Part shown: in pieces, positions 20,180-28,534 of the stretch | Position numbering within the stretch: position 1 is the first letter of the stretch | Layout: every line of letters begins with the position of its first letter | DNA from: Notoacmeibacter sp. MSK16QG-6 | GTDB lineage: Bacteria; Pseudomonadota; Alphaproteobacteria; Rhizobiales; Rhizobiaceae | Assembly: GCF_024158145.1 (NCBI RefSeq) | Contig: NZ_JAMYXM010000001.1 | Span: 682,001-746,000 of the forward strand | Length of the DNA stretch: 64,000 nt | Reading direction: 5' to 3' | The notes under the pieces: generated by a model | Databases searched by the model: none | Seen by the model: only the letters and a program-made list of their open reading frames with translations | What the model was told of the DNA's origin: nothing | Made by a program: the position numbers and the translations under genes

Positions 20180-21451
20180 TCAATAAGCGCTGGAAAGCTG
20201 AAGATCGTTGGAGCCATCGCGACCGTAGATGTCATCGCGGAAGTGCACCACGCCGTTGCCTGTCGACCACGCGGAAATGTAGGTGAAGTAGTTCGGCACA
20301 GGCTGCGTCAACTGGATGGGAACGGATTCGCCGGTTTTGATCTGCGCTTCGATAGAGCGGCGATCCCAGCCAGGCGTATCGCGGAGCAGCCAGACGACCA
20401 GGTCGCGTACGTTCTGCACACGAACGCAGCCAGACGATTCAAAGCGCATGAGCTGATTGAAGAGCCCCTGCTGCGGCGTATCGTGCATATAGACGGCATG
20501 GGCATTCGGGAAGTTGATCTTCACGCTGGCCATCGCGTTGATCTTACCCGGATCCTGACGGAAGCGCAGCTTGCCGACATAATCGGGCGTACCCGGATCA
20601 TTCCAATCGATCGTCTGTGGATCGATCTCGTTTTCCAGATCGCCGGGATTGTAGATGCGGATCGCATTCTCAGCGAGATAATTCGGGTTCTTCTGCATGA
20701 GCGGAACGATATCCTTGCGGATGATCGATTCAGGCGCATTCCAGTAGGGATTGATGATGATCTCGTTGATCTTGGAATTCAGGATCGGCGTCTGACGGCT
20801 GACCTTGCCGACAATCGCCGTATGGCGCTGAACAACACGGCCGTTCTCGACCGCTTCGATCTCGGCCGCCGGAATATTCACGATCACATGCCGTTCGCCG
20901 AGGAAGCTGTTGGCCATTGTCTCAAGGCGAACCATATTTGTGCGCAGCTGCATCAATCGCGTGGAGACCGGCACATTCATCATTTTGAAGGTGTATTCGC
21001 CGACCACGCCATCGGATGGCAGGCCATGGCGGGTCTGGAAGCGCTTCACCGCCGTATCGACGTAGGAATCGAACGCATTGCTCATACCGGCATTACGGTC
21101 CAGATCACCGGAAATCATCAAGCGTTTGCGCAACGGCCCCACGGCGGGATCGACGACTCCGAGCTCAAGCTTGTTCGTTGCCGGGACAACCGGCCAGCCG
21201 CCGGACGCTTCGATCATCTGATAATCGGAGATGGCCTGCTGGACGTAATTCAACGTCGACGGGCTAAAGATAGGCTGATTGGTCTGGACTGCCTGACCGG
21301 CAGAGTAGCGACTATCGAACCGGTCGTTCCAGGCGCTGCGATTGCGCGTATTAAAAATTCGCTGGAGGACATCGTCAGCTTTCGCACCCGTGGCGGCGGA
21401 TAAAGCCATAGCGCCGGCTCCGGCGAGAAGGTGACGGCGTTTGATCGGCAT
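20180..21451 (-). CDS. ldtP: L,D-transpeptidase with peptidoglycan-binding domain (YcbB-like)
   Basis: Periplasmic enzyme that forms 3-3 cross-links in peptidoglycan or anchors proteins to it. From ATG 21451 it has 423 aa with an N-terminal signal MPIKRRHLLAGAGAMAL and Ala-rich cleavage region (residues 1-26). A peptidoglycan-binding helix bundle is at about 125-165 (AVKRFQTRHGLPSDGVVG). The YkuD catalytic domain follows: AVYMHDTPQQGLFNQ and the nucleophile motif FESSGCVRVQN, SSGC as in E. coli LdtD/YcbB. The MarR gene upstream matches ldtR, whose partner ldtP is adjacent in Liberibacter and rhizobia; the symbol rests on that synteny. Confidence 0.88.
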   Translation of the reverse strand: MPIKRRHLLAGAGAMALSAATGAKADDVLQRIFNTRNRSAWNDRFDSRYSAGQAVQTNQPIFSPSTLNYVQQAISDYQMIEASGGWPVVPATNKLELGVVDPAVGPLRKRLMISGDLDRNAGMSNAFDSYVDTAVKRFQTRHGLPSDGVVGEYTFKMMNVPVSTRLMQLRTNMVRLETMANSFLGERHVIVNIPAAEIEAVENGRVVQRHTAIVGKVSRQTPILNSKINEIIINPYWNAPESIIRKDIVPLMQKNPNYLAENAIRIYNPGDLENEIDPQTIDWNDPGTPDYVGKLRFRQDPGKINAMASVKINFPNAHAVYMHDTPQQGLFNQLMRFESSGCVRVQNVRDLVVWLLRDTPGWDRRSIEAQIKTGESVPIQLTQPVPNYFTYISAWSTGNGVVHFRDDIYGRDGSNDLQLSSAY

Positions 21452-21752
21452 GAGGGTCTTGTCCCGCTTTCGTTTCGCGCATAGCCGGCCAGAGCGCCGG
21501 ACGTGATATGTTAGAGCGGGTTCTATTAAGGCTTCGCTAACCAAGACGACGTGATCGCCATCACAAAATGATGTCCGATTGGCGCTTTTCCCCGCACACA
21601 ATCCATCTGTGCGCGCTGAATATGGCGTCAGGATGGCCCTAGAGGCGGCTTCGCCGAAAGAGTAAAACCTTAAACGCCAGTGGCCCGACAAGCGCTGAAG
21701 CGCTCATCGGGCCAATCTGGGAACGGTTTGGACGGTCAGACCGGAAATCGGT
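21452..21752 (-). other. ldtR-ldtP intergenic region (301 bp)
   Basis: Holds the ldtR terminator hairpin (21681-21714) and then about 230 bp of leader for the transpeptidase gene. TTAA-N7-CTAA at 21526-21540 resembles a CtrA box with one mismatch, but this is weak. I see no small reading frame with a ribosome-binding site and no clear -35/-10 pair. Confidence 0.5.
21681..21714 (-). terminator. Strong nested hairpin after ldtR
   Basis: TGGCCCGA and TCGGGCCA form a perfect 8-bp outer stem, and AGCGCT-GA-AGCGCT forms an inner 6-bp stem, separated by symmetric CA/CA. On the minus strand it is 38 bases past the ldtR stop and is followed by a T-rich stretch (GGCGTTTAAGGTTTTA). Likely the ldtR terminator. 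Confidence 0.65.
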
Positions 21753-22265
21753 CTACATGCGATAGGCGATTGTGTCGTTCCAAAAGCGATCCAGGCGCTG
21801 GAGAGCGCGGTTCATGCGGGTAAACTCGTCTTCGTCGATGCCGGCCACCGCCTCGATGGAGCCGATATGACGATCATAGAGACCGGCCACCACGTCGGCG
21901 ATCTCGTGACCTTCCTCGGTCAGCGAAATACGCACGGAACGGCGGTCCACCCGGCTTTTCTGGTGGTTGATGAAGCCGAGATCTACAAGCTTCTTGAGAT
22001 TGTAGGAGACGTTTGAGCCGAGATAATATCCGCGTGAGCGCAATTCTCCGGCGGTCAATTCGGAGTCGCCGATATTGAAGAGCAGCAGCGCCTGGATAGC
22101 GTTGATATCGGAACGGCCCTGCCGCTCGAATTCGTCCTTGATGACATCCAGCAGCCGGCGGTGAAGCCGCTCGACCAGATGAACCGATTCCATATAAAGA
22201 TCACGAATTTCGCCACTCTTGGCGGGCTGTTGCGGCTCGGCGGCACGCAGATTTGTCCTGGTCAT
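21753..22265 (-). CDS. ldtR: MarR family regulator LdtR
   Basis: Winged-helix regulator of 170 aa, similar in layout to LdtR of Liberibacter and Sinorhizobium, which controls the adjacent L,D-transpeptidase gene and stress tolerance. The HTH core is at about 60-125: AIQALLLFNIGDSELTAGEL, RGYYLGSNVSYNLKKLVD and the wing KSRVDRRSVRISLTEEGHE. N- and C-terminal helices (MESVHLVERLHRRLLDVIKD; MNRALQRLDRFWNDTIAYRM) form the dimer interface. AAGGAA lies a few bases before the ATG. Placement directly upstream of ldtP supports the assignment. Confidence 0.9.
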   Translation of the reverse strand: MTRTNLRAAEPQQPAKSGEIRDLYMESVHLVERLHRRLLDVIKDEFERQGRSDINAIQALLLFNIGDSELTAGELRSRGYYLGSNVSYNLKKLVDLGFINHQKSRVDRRSVRISLTEEGHEIADVVAGLYDRHIGSIEAVAGIDEDEFTRMNRALQRLDRFWNDTIAYRM

Positions 22266-22428
22266 TTTCTGTTCCTTCCAGTCTGACGCTCCGGCGGGAA
22301 CGGTTATCCGTTCTTCTCACCATGCCAGCAGACTGAACCCAGGCGCATAAAATTCGACTTAAAGGTCTCGCTTAACGAAGGCTTTCAAAAGTTCAAGTGA
22401 ATCAAAGGGTAAATAGAGCATGAGTCGT

Positions 22429-22923
22429 TCACGATTGCTCAACCTCGACAATCCGGCGAGAGCGGGCCTCATGCGCCATATAGAGACGCCAGGCTGCGTA
22501 GAGCACCGCGATCAAGATATGCAGGGCGATGTTGAGAGGCCGCGATCCGAAGACATCGGGAAAGACAACATACATCGTCAACTCCATTGCCGCGGCGCTG
22601 AACCAGAGCACCACGCCCCAGCTCGCCAGCATCCAGAGGCCCGACGCGGCAAAGGGATAAAGAACGGCCAGCGTGGACGCGGCAACGCGCCACGAGACGC
22701 TCATCCTATCGAAGCGCCACTCCGTCGCTTCATGCCAACCGATCAGGCGAAGCCAGTAGCCGATCCCCCAGACCATACCGATGACGGCGAGAAGCCGTAA
22801 GAAAACGACATAGCCGTTCTGGGACAGACTCGGCTTGGCGAGGGAATAGGCTCCCGCGTCATCAAGCCTTCCATCGTCTACCTCATCGATGCCTGTCTCT
22901 TGCTGCCGGCGAAGCCACGCCAT
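22429..22923 (-). CDS. DUF6163-type integral membrane protein
   Basis: A membrane protein of about 164 aa with four hydrophobic segments (roughly residues 40-60, 85-105, 108-128 and 135-155) and a polar N-terminus. It resembles the uncharacterised DUF6163 proteins found next to hemB in Hyphomicrobiales; I recognise the context and pattern (VVFLRLLAVIGMVWGIGYWL) rather than a function. ATG 22923 is chosen because AGGAGG lies ten bases upstream; a TTG at 22944 would place that site inside the gene. Divergent from hemB with 195 bp between starts. Confidence 0.7.
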   Translation of the reverse strand: MAWLRRQQETGIDEVDDGRLDDAGAYSLAKPSLSQNGYVVFLRLLAVIGMVWGIGYWLRLIGWHEATEWRFDRMSVSWRVAASTLAVLYPFAASGLWMLASWGVVLWFSAAAMELTMYVVFPDVFGSRPLNIALHILIAVLYAAWRLYMAHEARSRRIVEVEQS

Positions 22924-23118
22924 TCGAACTTGTCCTCCTGACAAATTTTCTGCCGTCCCTGTTTTCCGGCTGATCCGCCGATCCCGGCGAATCGATCATG
23001 TCGAGATTGCCCGAGCAGCATTCGACTGCCAAGCCGATGGCTGTTGCAGGCTCATGGAAAGACTGGCAGGAGTGACGCCGATTACGGTTTCGCCAAGGAA
23101 GTAGAGAGGTTGACAGCC

Positions 23119-24147
23119 ATGCTCGACAAAAGCTCTTTTTCGATGCGCCGGTCTGTCGATGAGATCACCGGATCGCGCCGCCTGCGGCGTATGCGAAAGG
23201 CCGATTGGTCGCGTCGGCTGGTAGCCGAAACCCGGCTGACGGTCGACGATCTGATCTGGACCTGCTTCGTGACTGAGGGCGAAGACTACGCCGAGCCTAT
23301 CACCGCCATGCCCGGTATAGAGCGCCTCTCGATCGACCGGCTGGTGGAGGAGGTCAAACGCCTCGCAGCTCTCGGCGTACCGGCCATTGCACCCTTCCCC
23401 CACATCGAAGAAGAGCGGAAGGACGAGCGCGGCAGCCATATTCTCGATGCCGACAATTTGATGAACAGGTTGATCCGCGCGATAAAGGCAGAGGTGCCGG
23501 AAATCGGCATCATTTCCGACGTCGCGCTCGATCCTTTTACGAGCCACGGCCATGACGGCGTGCTGCGGGACGGTATCATCGTCAATGACGAAACCGTGGA
23601 AATTCTGGCGCAGGCGGCCGTCGGGCAAGCGCGCGCCGGGGCCGATATCATCGCGCCATCGGATATGATGGACGGCCGCATCGGCGCTATTCGCGACGCA
23701 CTGGACGAAGCAGGCTTTCAGGATGTCGCCATAATGAGCTATGCGGCAAAATACGCATCGGGCTTTTATGGCCCCTATCGCGAAGCCATCGGCACGATGG
23801 GTCTGCTGAAGGGCGACAAGAAAACCTACTACGTCTCGCCGACCAATAGCGAAGAAGCGCTGCGCGAGGTCGAACAGGATCTGGCGGAAGGCGCCGATAT
23901 GGTGATGGTGAAGCCCGGTCTTCCCTATCTCGACATCTGTCAGCGAGTCAAAGAAACCTTCAAAGTGCCGACCTTCGCCTATCAGGTCTCAGGCGAGTAT
24001 TCGATGATCGAGGCCGCCGCCGCCGCCGGCATGCTCGACCGGGACCGCGCCATGCTGGAAAGTCTGATGGCCTTCCGTCGCGCCGGGGTCGACGGTATTC
24101 TGTCCTACTTCACCCCGACGGTTGCCGAGATGCTGGCCGAGGCCTGA
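23119..24147 (+). CDS. hemB: Delta-aminolevulinic acid dehydratase (porphobilinogen synthase)
   Basis: Condenses two 5-aminolevulinate molecules to porphobilinogen in haem and cobalamin synthesis. With ATG 23119 (GAGAGG nine bases upstream) it has 342 aa. The two Schiff-base lysines are in IMSYAAKYASGFYGPYREA (about 212) and MVMVKPGLPYLDI (about 264). DVALDPFTSHGHDGVL carries Asp and His in place of the Cys-rich zinc site, so it belongs to the Mg-dependent group. The 25 codons upstream of this ATG are open but look non-coding. Confidence 0.96.
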   Translation: MLDKSSFSMRRSVDEITGSRRLRRMRKADWSRRLVAETRLTVDDLIWTCFVTEGEDYAEPITAMPGIERLSIDRLVEEVKRLAALGVPAIAPFPHIEEERKDERGSHILDADNLMNRLIRAIKAEVPEIGIISDVALDPFTSHGHDGVLRDGIIVNDETVEILAQAAVGQARAGADIIAPSDMMDGRIGAIRDALDEAGFQDVAIMSYAAKYASGFYGPYREAIGTMGLLKGDKKTYYVSPTNSEEALREVEQDLAEGADMVMVKPGLPYLDICQRVKETFKVPTFAYQVSGEYSMIEAAAAAGMLDRDRAMLESLMAFRRAGVDGILSYFTPTVAEMLAEA

Positions 24148-24254
24148 ACGGCGCTTAGCTCCCGTCCCGATTTGCACCTGCCTGACCGCATTCCTACATA
24201 TCGTCTGCCTGCCAAAGATGCAGAGTGCAAAATATTTGCAAGGTGGACAGAATC

Positions 24255-24752
24255 GTGAGTGATACAGCCTCGGCCTCGATGTCGGAGAAGTATGAGACGG
24301 CGCAACGGCCGCTCGTCGCGCATTTCGACAATCCCGCACTCTACGATGAGGTGCTGACGCGCCGCGTCTTCGCATTCCTCTTCGACTGGACGGCGGTCGT
24401 GGTGCTCAGTCTCGTTGCTGGCATCCTGGTTTTCTTTCTCGGTATCGTGACCCTTGGTCTCGCCTGGCTTCTTTACGGCGCGATTTTCCCGCTGGTCGGT
24501 CTGATATATACAGCCTTTACGCTTGGCGGACCGGCGCAGGGAACACCCGGCATGCGGCTCTTCGGGCTGAAGATCGAGCGGTTGGATGGCCGCGCGCTCG
24601 ACCCGCTATGGGGCGCGATGCACTCCGTCCTGTTCTGGGTCGGCAATGTGATCCTGACACCTTTCATCCTGCTTGTCGCGCTGTTCACAGGACGCAGACA
24701 GACGGTGCACGATCTCTTGCTCGGCACAGTGGTCGTTCGAAAACTGTCTTAA
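24255..24752 (+). CDS. RDD family membrane protein
   Basis: Small inner-membrane protein of 165 aa from a GTG start at 24255 (AGGTGG eight bases upstream). The RDD domain covers about 35-160 with three to four hydrophobic helices; the family motif appears as TRRVFAFLFDWTAVVVLSLV, and GTPGMRLFGLKIERLDG marks the middle loop. The C-terminus TGRRQTVHDLLLGTVVVRK is typical. Some RDD proteins act as ion transporters, but nothing here points to a particular substrate. It follows hemB by 107 bp, a common neighbour in this order. Confidence 0.85.
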   Translation: MSDTASASMSEKYETAQRPLVAHFDNPALYDEVLTRRVFAFLFDWTAVVVLSLVAGILVFFLGIVTLGLAWLLYGAIFPLVGLIYTAFTLGGPAQGTPGMRLFGLKIERLDGRALDPLWGAMHSVLFWVGNVILTPFILLVALFTGRRQTVHDLLLGTVVVRKLS

Positions 24753-24901
24753 GGCGTTATCCGGCAAAACAGTTGGCGACGAAGCGCGAAGAGCGCAATA
24801 AGTTTCTACACCGTGACAATCGTCAACGGACAATGCCCTTCCTACCCCACCTGACCTGACGTATTGTCTGTCCACTGACGATGCGGGGGCCGGTCGGCTA
24901 A

Positions 24902-26734
24902 ATGGGTGACTTTCATATCTGGGCGACGATATTCATTATCGCGCTAACCATTGCCGCCTATACGTCGAACCGCTTCAGCCTCGAAGCGGTCAGCATCTTT
25001 TCCCTTGCTGCACTGCTCGCCCTCTTCACACTGTTCCCGCTTGACCGGGCCGATGCCAGTCTTCCGCCGGAGCAATTGCTCACCGGCTTTGCCAATCCAG
25101 CGCTTATCAGCGTTCTCGCGCTGATCATTATCGGCCAGGGGCTTTTCGCAACCGATGCGATGGACCGGCCAGCGCGGATGATCGGCAAACTGGGCGGACG
25201 GTCTGGCGCTTTGTCGCTCATCATCACGCTCGTCGCCGCTGCGGTGTTATCGGCTTTCCTAAACAATACGCCGGTGGTCGTCATCTTTATCCCGGTGCTG
25301 ACGGTGCTGGCGGCGCAGCGCAATCTGGACGTCGCAGGAGCGCTGCTGCCGCTTTCCTACCTGTCCATACTGGGCGGCATGACAACGCTGATCGGGTCGT
25401 CAACCAACCTGCTGGTCGCCGGAATCGCCGCCAAGCAGGGCCTTTCAATCGACATGTTCGACATTACCATCCCGGGCCTCGTCCTTTTGGCGGTCGGTGG
25501 AGCCTACGTGTTGCTCTTCGTGCCCCGAATGATTGGGCGAAAGGACACGACCGAATTTCGTGAACGGCCGGGCGCCGGCGCCCAGTTCATCGGAGAAATC
25601 CGGGTCGGCCCGGATCATCCATTCGTCGGCATGGAAAGCCGCGCGGGCCTGTTCCCGGAACTCCGTAATCTCATGCCGCGCATCATCGAACGCCGAGGCG
25701 TCAGGATCCTGCCGCCTTTCGAGGATGTCGTCATCAGTCAGGGCGATTTGATGGTTCTCGCCGGCACACGTAAGGCTTTCATGAAAGCCTTGGCGGGCGG
25801 CACCCGAGGCTCGCTGACGAATGGCGGCGAGAACGAGGGCGAAACGGCGGAACGGAGCGGCGGACCGGGTCCGGATTATCAGGTGGTGGAGGCGATTGTC
25901 GCTCCGGGCTCCCGCCATAGCGGTCGTACCGTCCGCAATTCCGGCATTCAGACCGAACACAATGTCGATGTGCTTGCCGTTCAACGAAGAAGCCGCATGG
26001 GACGGGTCTCCATGGGCGACATTCGTCTGGAGCCGGGCGACAACGTTCTGATCGGCGGCCGCACAGAGCGCCTCGTCGCCATTCGGGACAATCACGACCT
26101 GCTTGTCATGGAATGGAGCGCCGAAGCTGTACCTCAGACCCAGAAGGCATGGTTAGCGCTCTGCATCTTTGCCGGGGTGGTGTTGGCTGCGCTGAGCGGT
26201 CTTGCACCGATTTCCGTATCGGCATCCATCGGCGCGGTTCTAATGGTGGCCACCAACTGCTTAACACTCACCCAGGCCAAGCGCGCCTTCAACGAACAGA
26301 TTTTTCTGCTGGTCGGCGCGTCCATTGCCGCCGCAACAGCGCTGGAGCAGACCGGCGGCGCGCAATTCTTGGCCGAAGCCGTCATTGCCGGTATGGCTGG
26401 CTGGGCAAAGCCGTTTATTCTGTCCGGTTTCTTCCTTTTCGTTGCGGTTCTGACCAATTTTCTGTCCAACAACGCCACGGCTGTTCTGGCGACGCCCGTC
26501 GCCCTTTCGGCGGCGCAACTTTCCGGCATCCCGCTGGAGGCAATGGTGGCGACGGTCATCTTCGCATCGAACGTGTCTTTCGCAACGCCAATGGGCTATC
26601 AGACCAATCTACTGGTCATGGGTCCGGGCGGATACAGCTTCGGCGATTTCCTGCGAACCGGCATTCCGCTGGTAATCCTTGTATGGATAGCTTTCAGTCT
26701 GTTCGCTCCGTGGTATTATGGGCTCTGGAACTAG
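24902..26734 (+). CDS. SLC13 family permease with two central TrkA-C domains
   Basis: Large membrane carrier of 610 aa of the DASS/SLC13 type (sulfate, dicarboxylates or related anions). An N-terminal half of about six helices holds the first helical-hairpin motif, LIGSSTNLLVAGIA (SNT, near 165). Two soluble RCK_C/TrkA_C domains follow at about 225-305 and 325-405 (both end in LMVLAG/VLIGG-type strands). The C-terminal half has FLSNNATAVLATPVALSA and SFATPMGYQTNLLVMGPG, the second site. Bpt follows 28 bp later. Substrate not determined. Confidence 0.88.
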   Translation: MGDFHIWATIFIIALTIAAYTSNRFSLEAVSIFSLAALLALFTLFPLDRADASLPPEQLLTGFANPALISVLALIIIGQGLFATDAMDRPARMIGKLGGRSGALSLIITLVAAAVLSAFLNNTPVVVIFIPVLTVLAAQRNLDVAGALLPLSYLSILGGMTTLIGSSTNLLVAGIAAKQGLSIDMFDITIPGLVLLAVGGAYVLLFVPRMIGRKDTTEFRERPGAGAQFIGEIRVGPDHPFVGMESRAGLFPELRNLMPRIIERRGVRILPPFEDVVISQGDLMVLAGTRKAFMKALAGGTRGSLTNGGENEGETAERSGGPGPDYQVVEAIVAPGSRHSGRTVRNSGIQTEHNVDVLAVQRRSRMGRVSMGDIRLEPGDNVLIGGRTERLVAIRDNHDLLVMEWSAEAVPQTQKAWLALCIFAGVVLAALSGLAPISVSASIGAVLMVATNCLTLTQAKRAFNEQIFLLVGASIAAATALEQTGGAQFLAEAVIAGMAGWAKPFILSGFFLFVAVLTNFLSNNATAVLATPVALSAAQLSGIPLEAMVATVIFASNVSFATPMGYQTNLLVMGPGGYSFGDFLRTGIPLVILVWIAFSLFAPWYYGLWN

Positions 26735-26762
26735 GCCGTAGGAAGGACCAGATTCCGGGACG

Positions 26763-27518
26763 ATGACGCAGCATCCGACCAAAACACCGCAGTTTTTCCT
26801 GACCTCACCGTCGACCTGTCCCTATTTGCCGGATCAGCAGGAGCGCAAGGTCTTCACCCATCTGGTGGGAGAACGCGCGCCCGATCTCAACGATCTGCTC
26901 ACCCAGGGCGGGTTTCGCCGCAGCGCCAATATCGCCTATCGCCCGGCCTGCGAGACATGCCGCGCCTGCGTTTCCGTGCGGATACTGGCGGAAGAATTCG
27001 TGCCGTCGAAAAACCAGAAACGGGTTCTGAAGCGTAATGCCGACCTGGTCGGGACGACCTACGCCGCCGAGCCGAGTTCCGAGCAGTACGATCTCTTCCG
27101 TGACTATCTTCTGCATCGCCACGCGGAAGGCGGAATGGCCGAAATGAGCGTTCTGGACTATGCGATGATGGTCGAGGACAGCTTCGTCAACACCCGAATC
27201 ATCGAGTACCGACGTCGTGGTCCGGACAGCTTTCTGACTGGTGAAGGCCAAGGCAAACTGGTTGCCGTCGCCCTGACCGACGAAATGGCGGATGGGCTTT
27301 CTATGGTCTATTCCTTCTACGACCCGGAAGAGGAAAGCCGCTCACTCGGCACCTATCTCATTCTCGACCATGTCAAGCGGGCGCGCGATGCGGGCAAGCC
27401 GCATGTCTATCTCGGCTATTGGGTCGAGGGCTCGCGGAAGATGGCCTATAAGGTGCGCTTTCAGCCACAGGAACATCTGATGCCTGAAGGGTGGCGACGC
27501 TTCTCGTCTGGCGACTGA
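26763..27518 (+). CDS. bpt: Aspartate/glutamate leucyltransferase (arginyl-tRNA-protein transferase family)
   Basis: N-degron enzyme that adds Leu to proteins with N-terminal Asp or Glu, marking them for ClpS-ClpAP. The 251-aa protein starts with the family segment [20 protein letters not shown], has the Cys cluster [16 protein letters not shown] at about 60-75, and ends with the GNAT-like part [19 protein letters not shown] and [18 protein letters not shown]. Length and motifs fit bacterial Bpt. The start follows the SLC13 permease by 28 bp on the same strand. Confidence 0.94.
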   Translation: MTQHPTKTPQFFLTSPSTCPYLPDQQERKVFTHLVGERAPDLNDLLTQGGFRRSANIAYRPACETCRACVSVRILAEEFVPSKNQKRVLKRNADLVGTTYAAEPSSEQYDLFRDYLLHRHAEGGMAEMSVLDYAMMVEDSFVNTRIIEYRRRGPDSFLTGEGQGKLVAVALTDEMADGLSMVYSFYDPEEESRSLGTYLILDHVKRARDAGKPHVYLGYWVEGSRKMAYKVRFQPQEHLMPEGWRRFSSGD

Positions 27519-27594
27519 AGCGCGCTGCCTTCTCGACAGGCTTTGGCTGGCCGGTTATGGCCGGGCGATCTTCAACCAATTGCGGATATGGCAG

Positions 27595-28512
27595 ATGTAT
27601 CAGACCGGATCGCGGTCCGCCTTGACGGGTTACGGTCTCGCTCTTGTCGGCGGGCTTTCCCTGACCGTGGATATCCCGACCCTGCGTCTCGCGGACGCAG
27701 ATCTCGCCTCGGCGCTTCTCTTCCGCTCGATGCTGGAAGTGGGCGCGGCGCTGCTGATATGGCTCGTTTGGCGAACGTTGAGCGACAAGGCGCCGGCGTT
27801 GATTCCCGGCTGGCCCGGAGTGCTGGTGAGCCTATTTTACGGAACGGGGTCGATTGTCTTCATTGTCGGCGTGCTGGCTTCGGCGGAAGACGGCGCGACA
27901 GGTGCCTTGCTCTTCCTGCTCGCGACGAGCCCTTTGCTGGCGGCCCTTCTGGTGTTCTTCTTTCTCGGCGAACGTCCTTCCATAGCGACTTGGGTCGCGC
28001 TTCTCACCGTTCTTCTCGGGGTCGGTCTTATCGCCGGCAATCCGACGGCCGGGAGCCATCTTGTCAAAATCTGCGGTTTCGGTTCGGCGCTCCTCATTGC
28101 CGGAGCCATCACAGTATCGCGATGGAGCGGCAGGGCGATGGGCTTCACACCATTGATCGCCTGCGTCCTGCCCGCCATGCTCGGCGCCGCACTTCTTCTG
28201 GGCAAGGAAGATGCATCCGCTCAAGTCGGATCGTGGTTCTGGCTGACGGTCAATGGCGGTCTGGTCTTACCCGTTGCCTTTTTTCTGCTTGCCCAGGCGC
28301 CGCGATATATCCCTGCCCCTCAGGCGGCACTCTTCTATTTGCTTGAAACGACCATCGCTCCCGTCTGGCTCTACCTGATATTCGGCGAAACACTCTCTAC
28401 CGCCGCATTGGTCGGCGGTGGGCTGATCGTTGGCGCAGTGGCTTTCGACACGGCTATGCAGGTCAGAAAGAGCAGAAGGCCGCCCGGCATTCGTCCTCGC
28501 CGGAGCGCTTGA
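27595..28512 (+). CDS. DMT family transporter (EamA type)
   Basis: Second EamA carrier in the window, 305 aa with ten hydrophobic helices. Visible features are FLGERPSIATWVALLTVLLG at the end of repeat one and ALFYLLETTIAPVWLYLIFG in helix 9. The start is uncertain: ATG 27595 has no strong ribosome-binding site and TTG 27580 would add five residues. It follows bpt by 76 bp in the same direction and converges on the RND pump gene with 22 bp between stops. Substrate unknown. Confidence 0.85.
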   Translation: MYQTGSRSALTGYGLALVGGLSLTVDIPTLRLADADLASALLFRSMLEVGAALLIWLVWRTLSDKAPALIPGWPGVLVSLFYGTGSIVFIVGVLASAEDGATGALLFLLATSPLLAALLVFFFLGERPSIATWVALLTVLLGVGLIAGNPTAGSHLVKICGFGSALLIAGAITVSRWSGRAMGFTPLIACVLPAMLGAALLLGKEDASAQVGSWFWLTVNGGLVLPVAFFLLAQAPRYIPAPQAALFYLLETTIAPVWLYLIFGETLSTAALVGGGLIVGAVAFDTAMQVRKSRRPPGIRPRRSA

Positions 28513-28534
28513 AGGGCGGCTCACGTGTCAGGGT

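Noticed and set aside
20243-21403. 386-codon open frame on the plus strand
   Set aside because: Antisense shadow of the L,D-transpeptidase gene.
22359-22376. Possible CtrA box (TTAA ... TTAA) upstream of ldtR
   Set aside because: The spacing is nine bases rather than seven.
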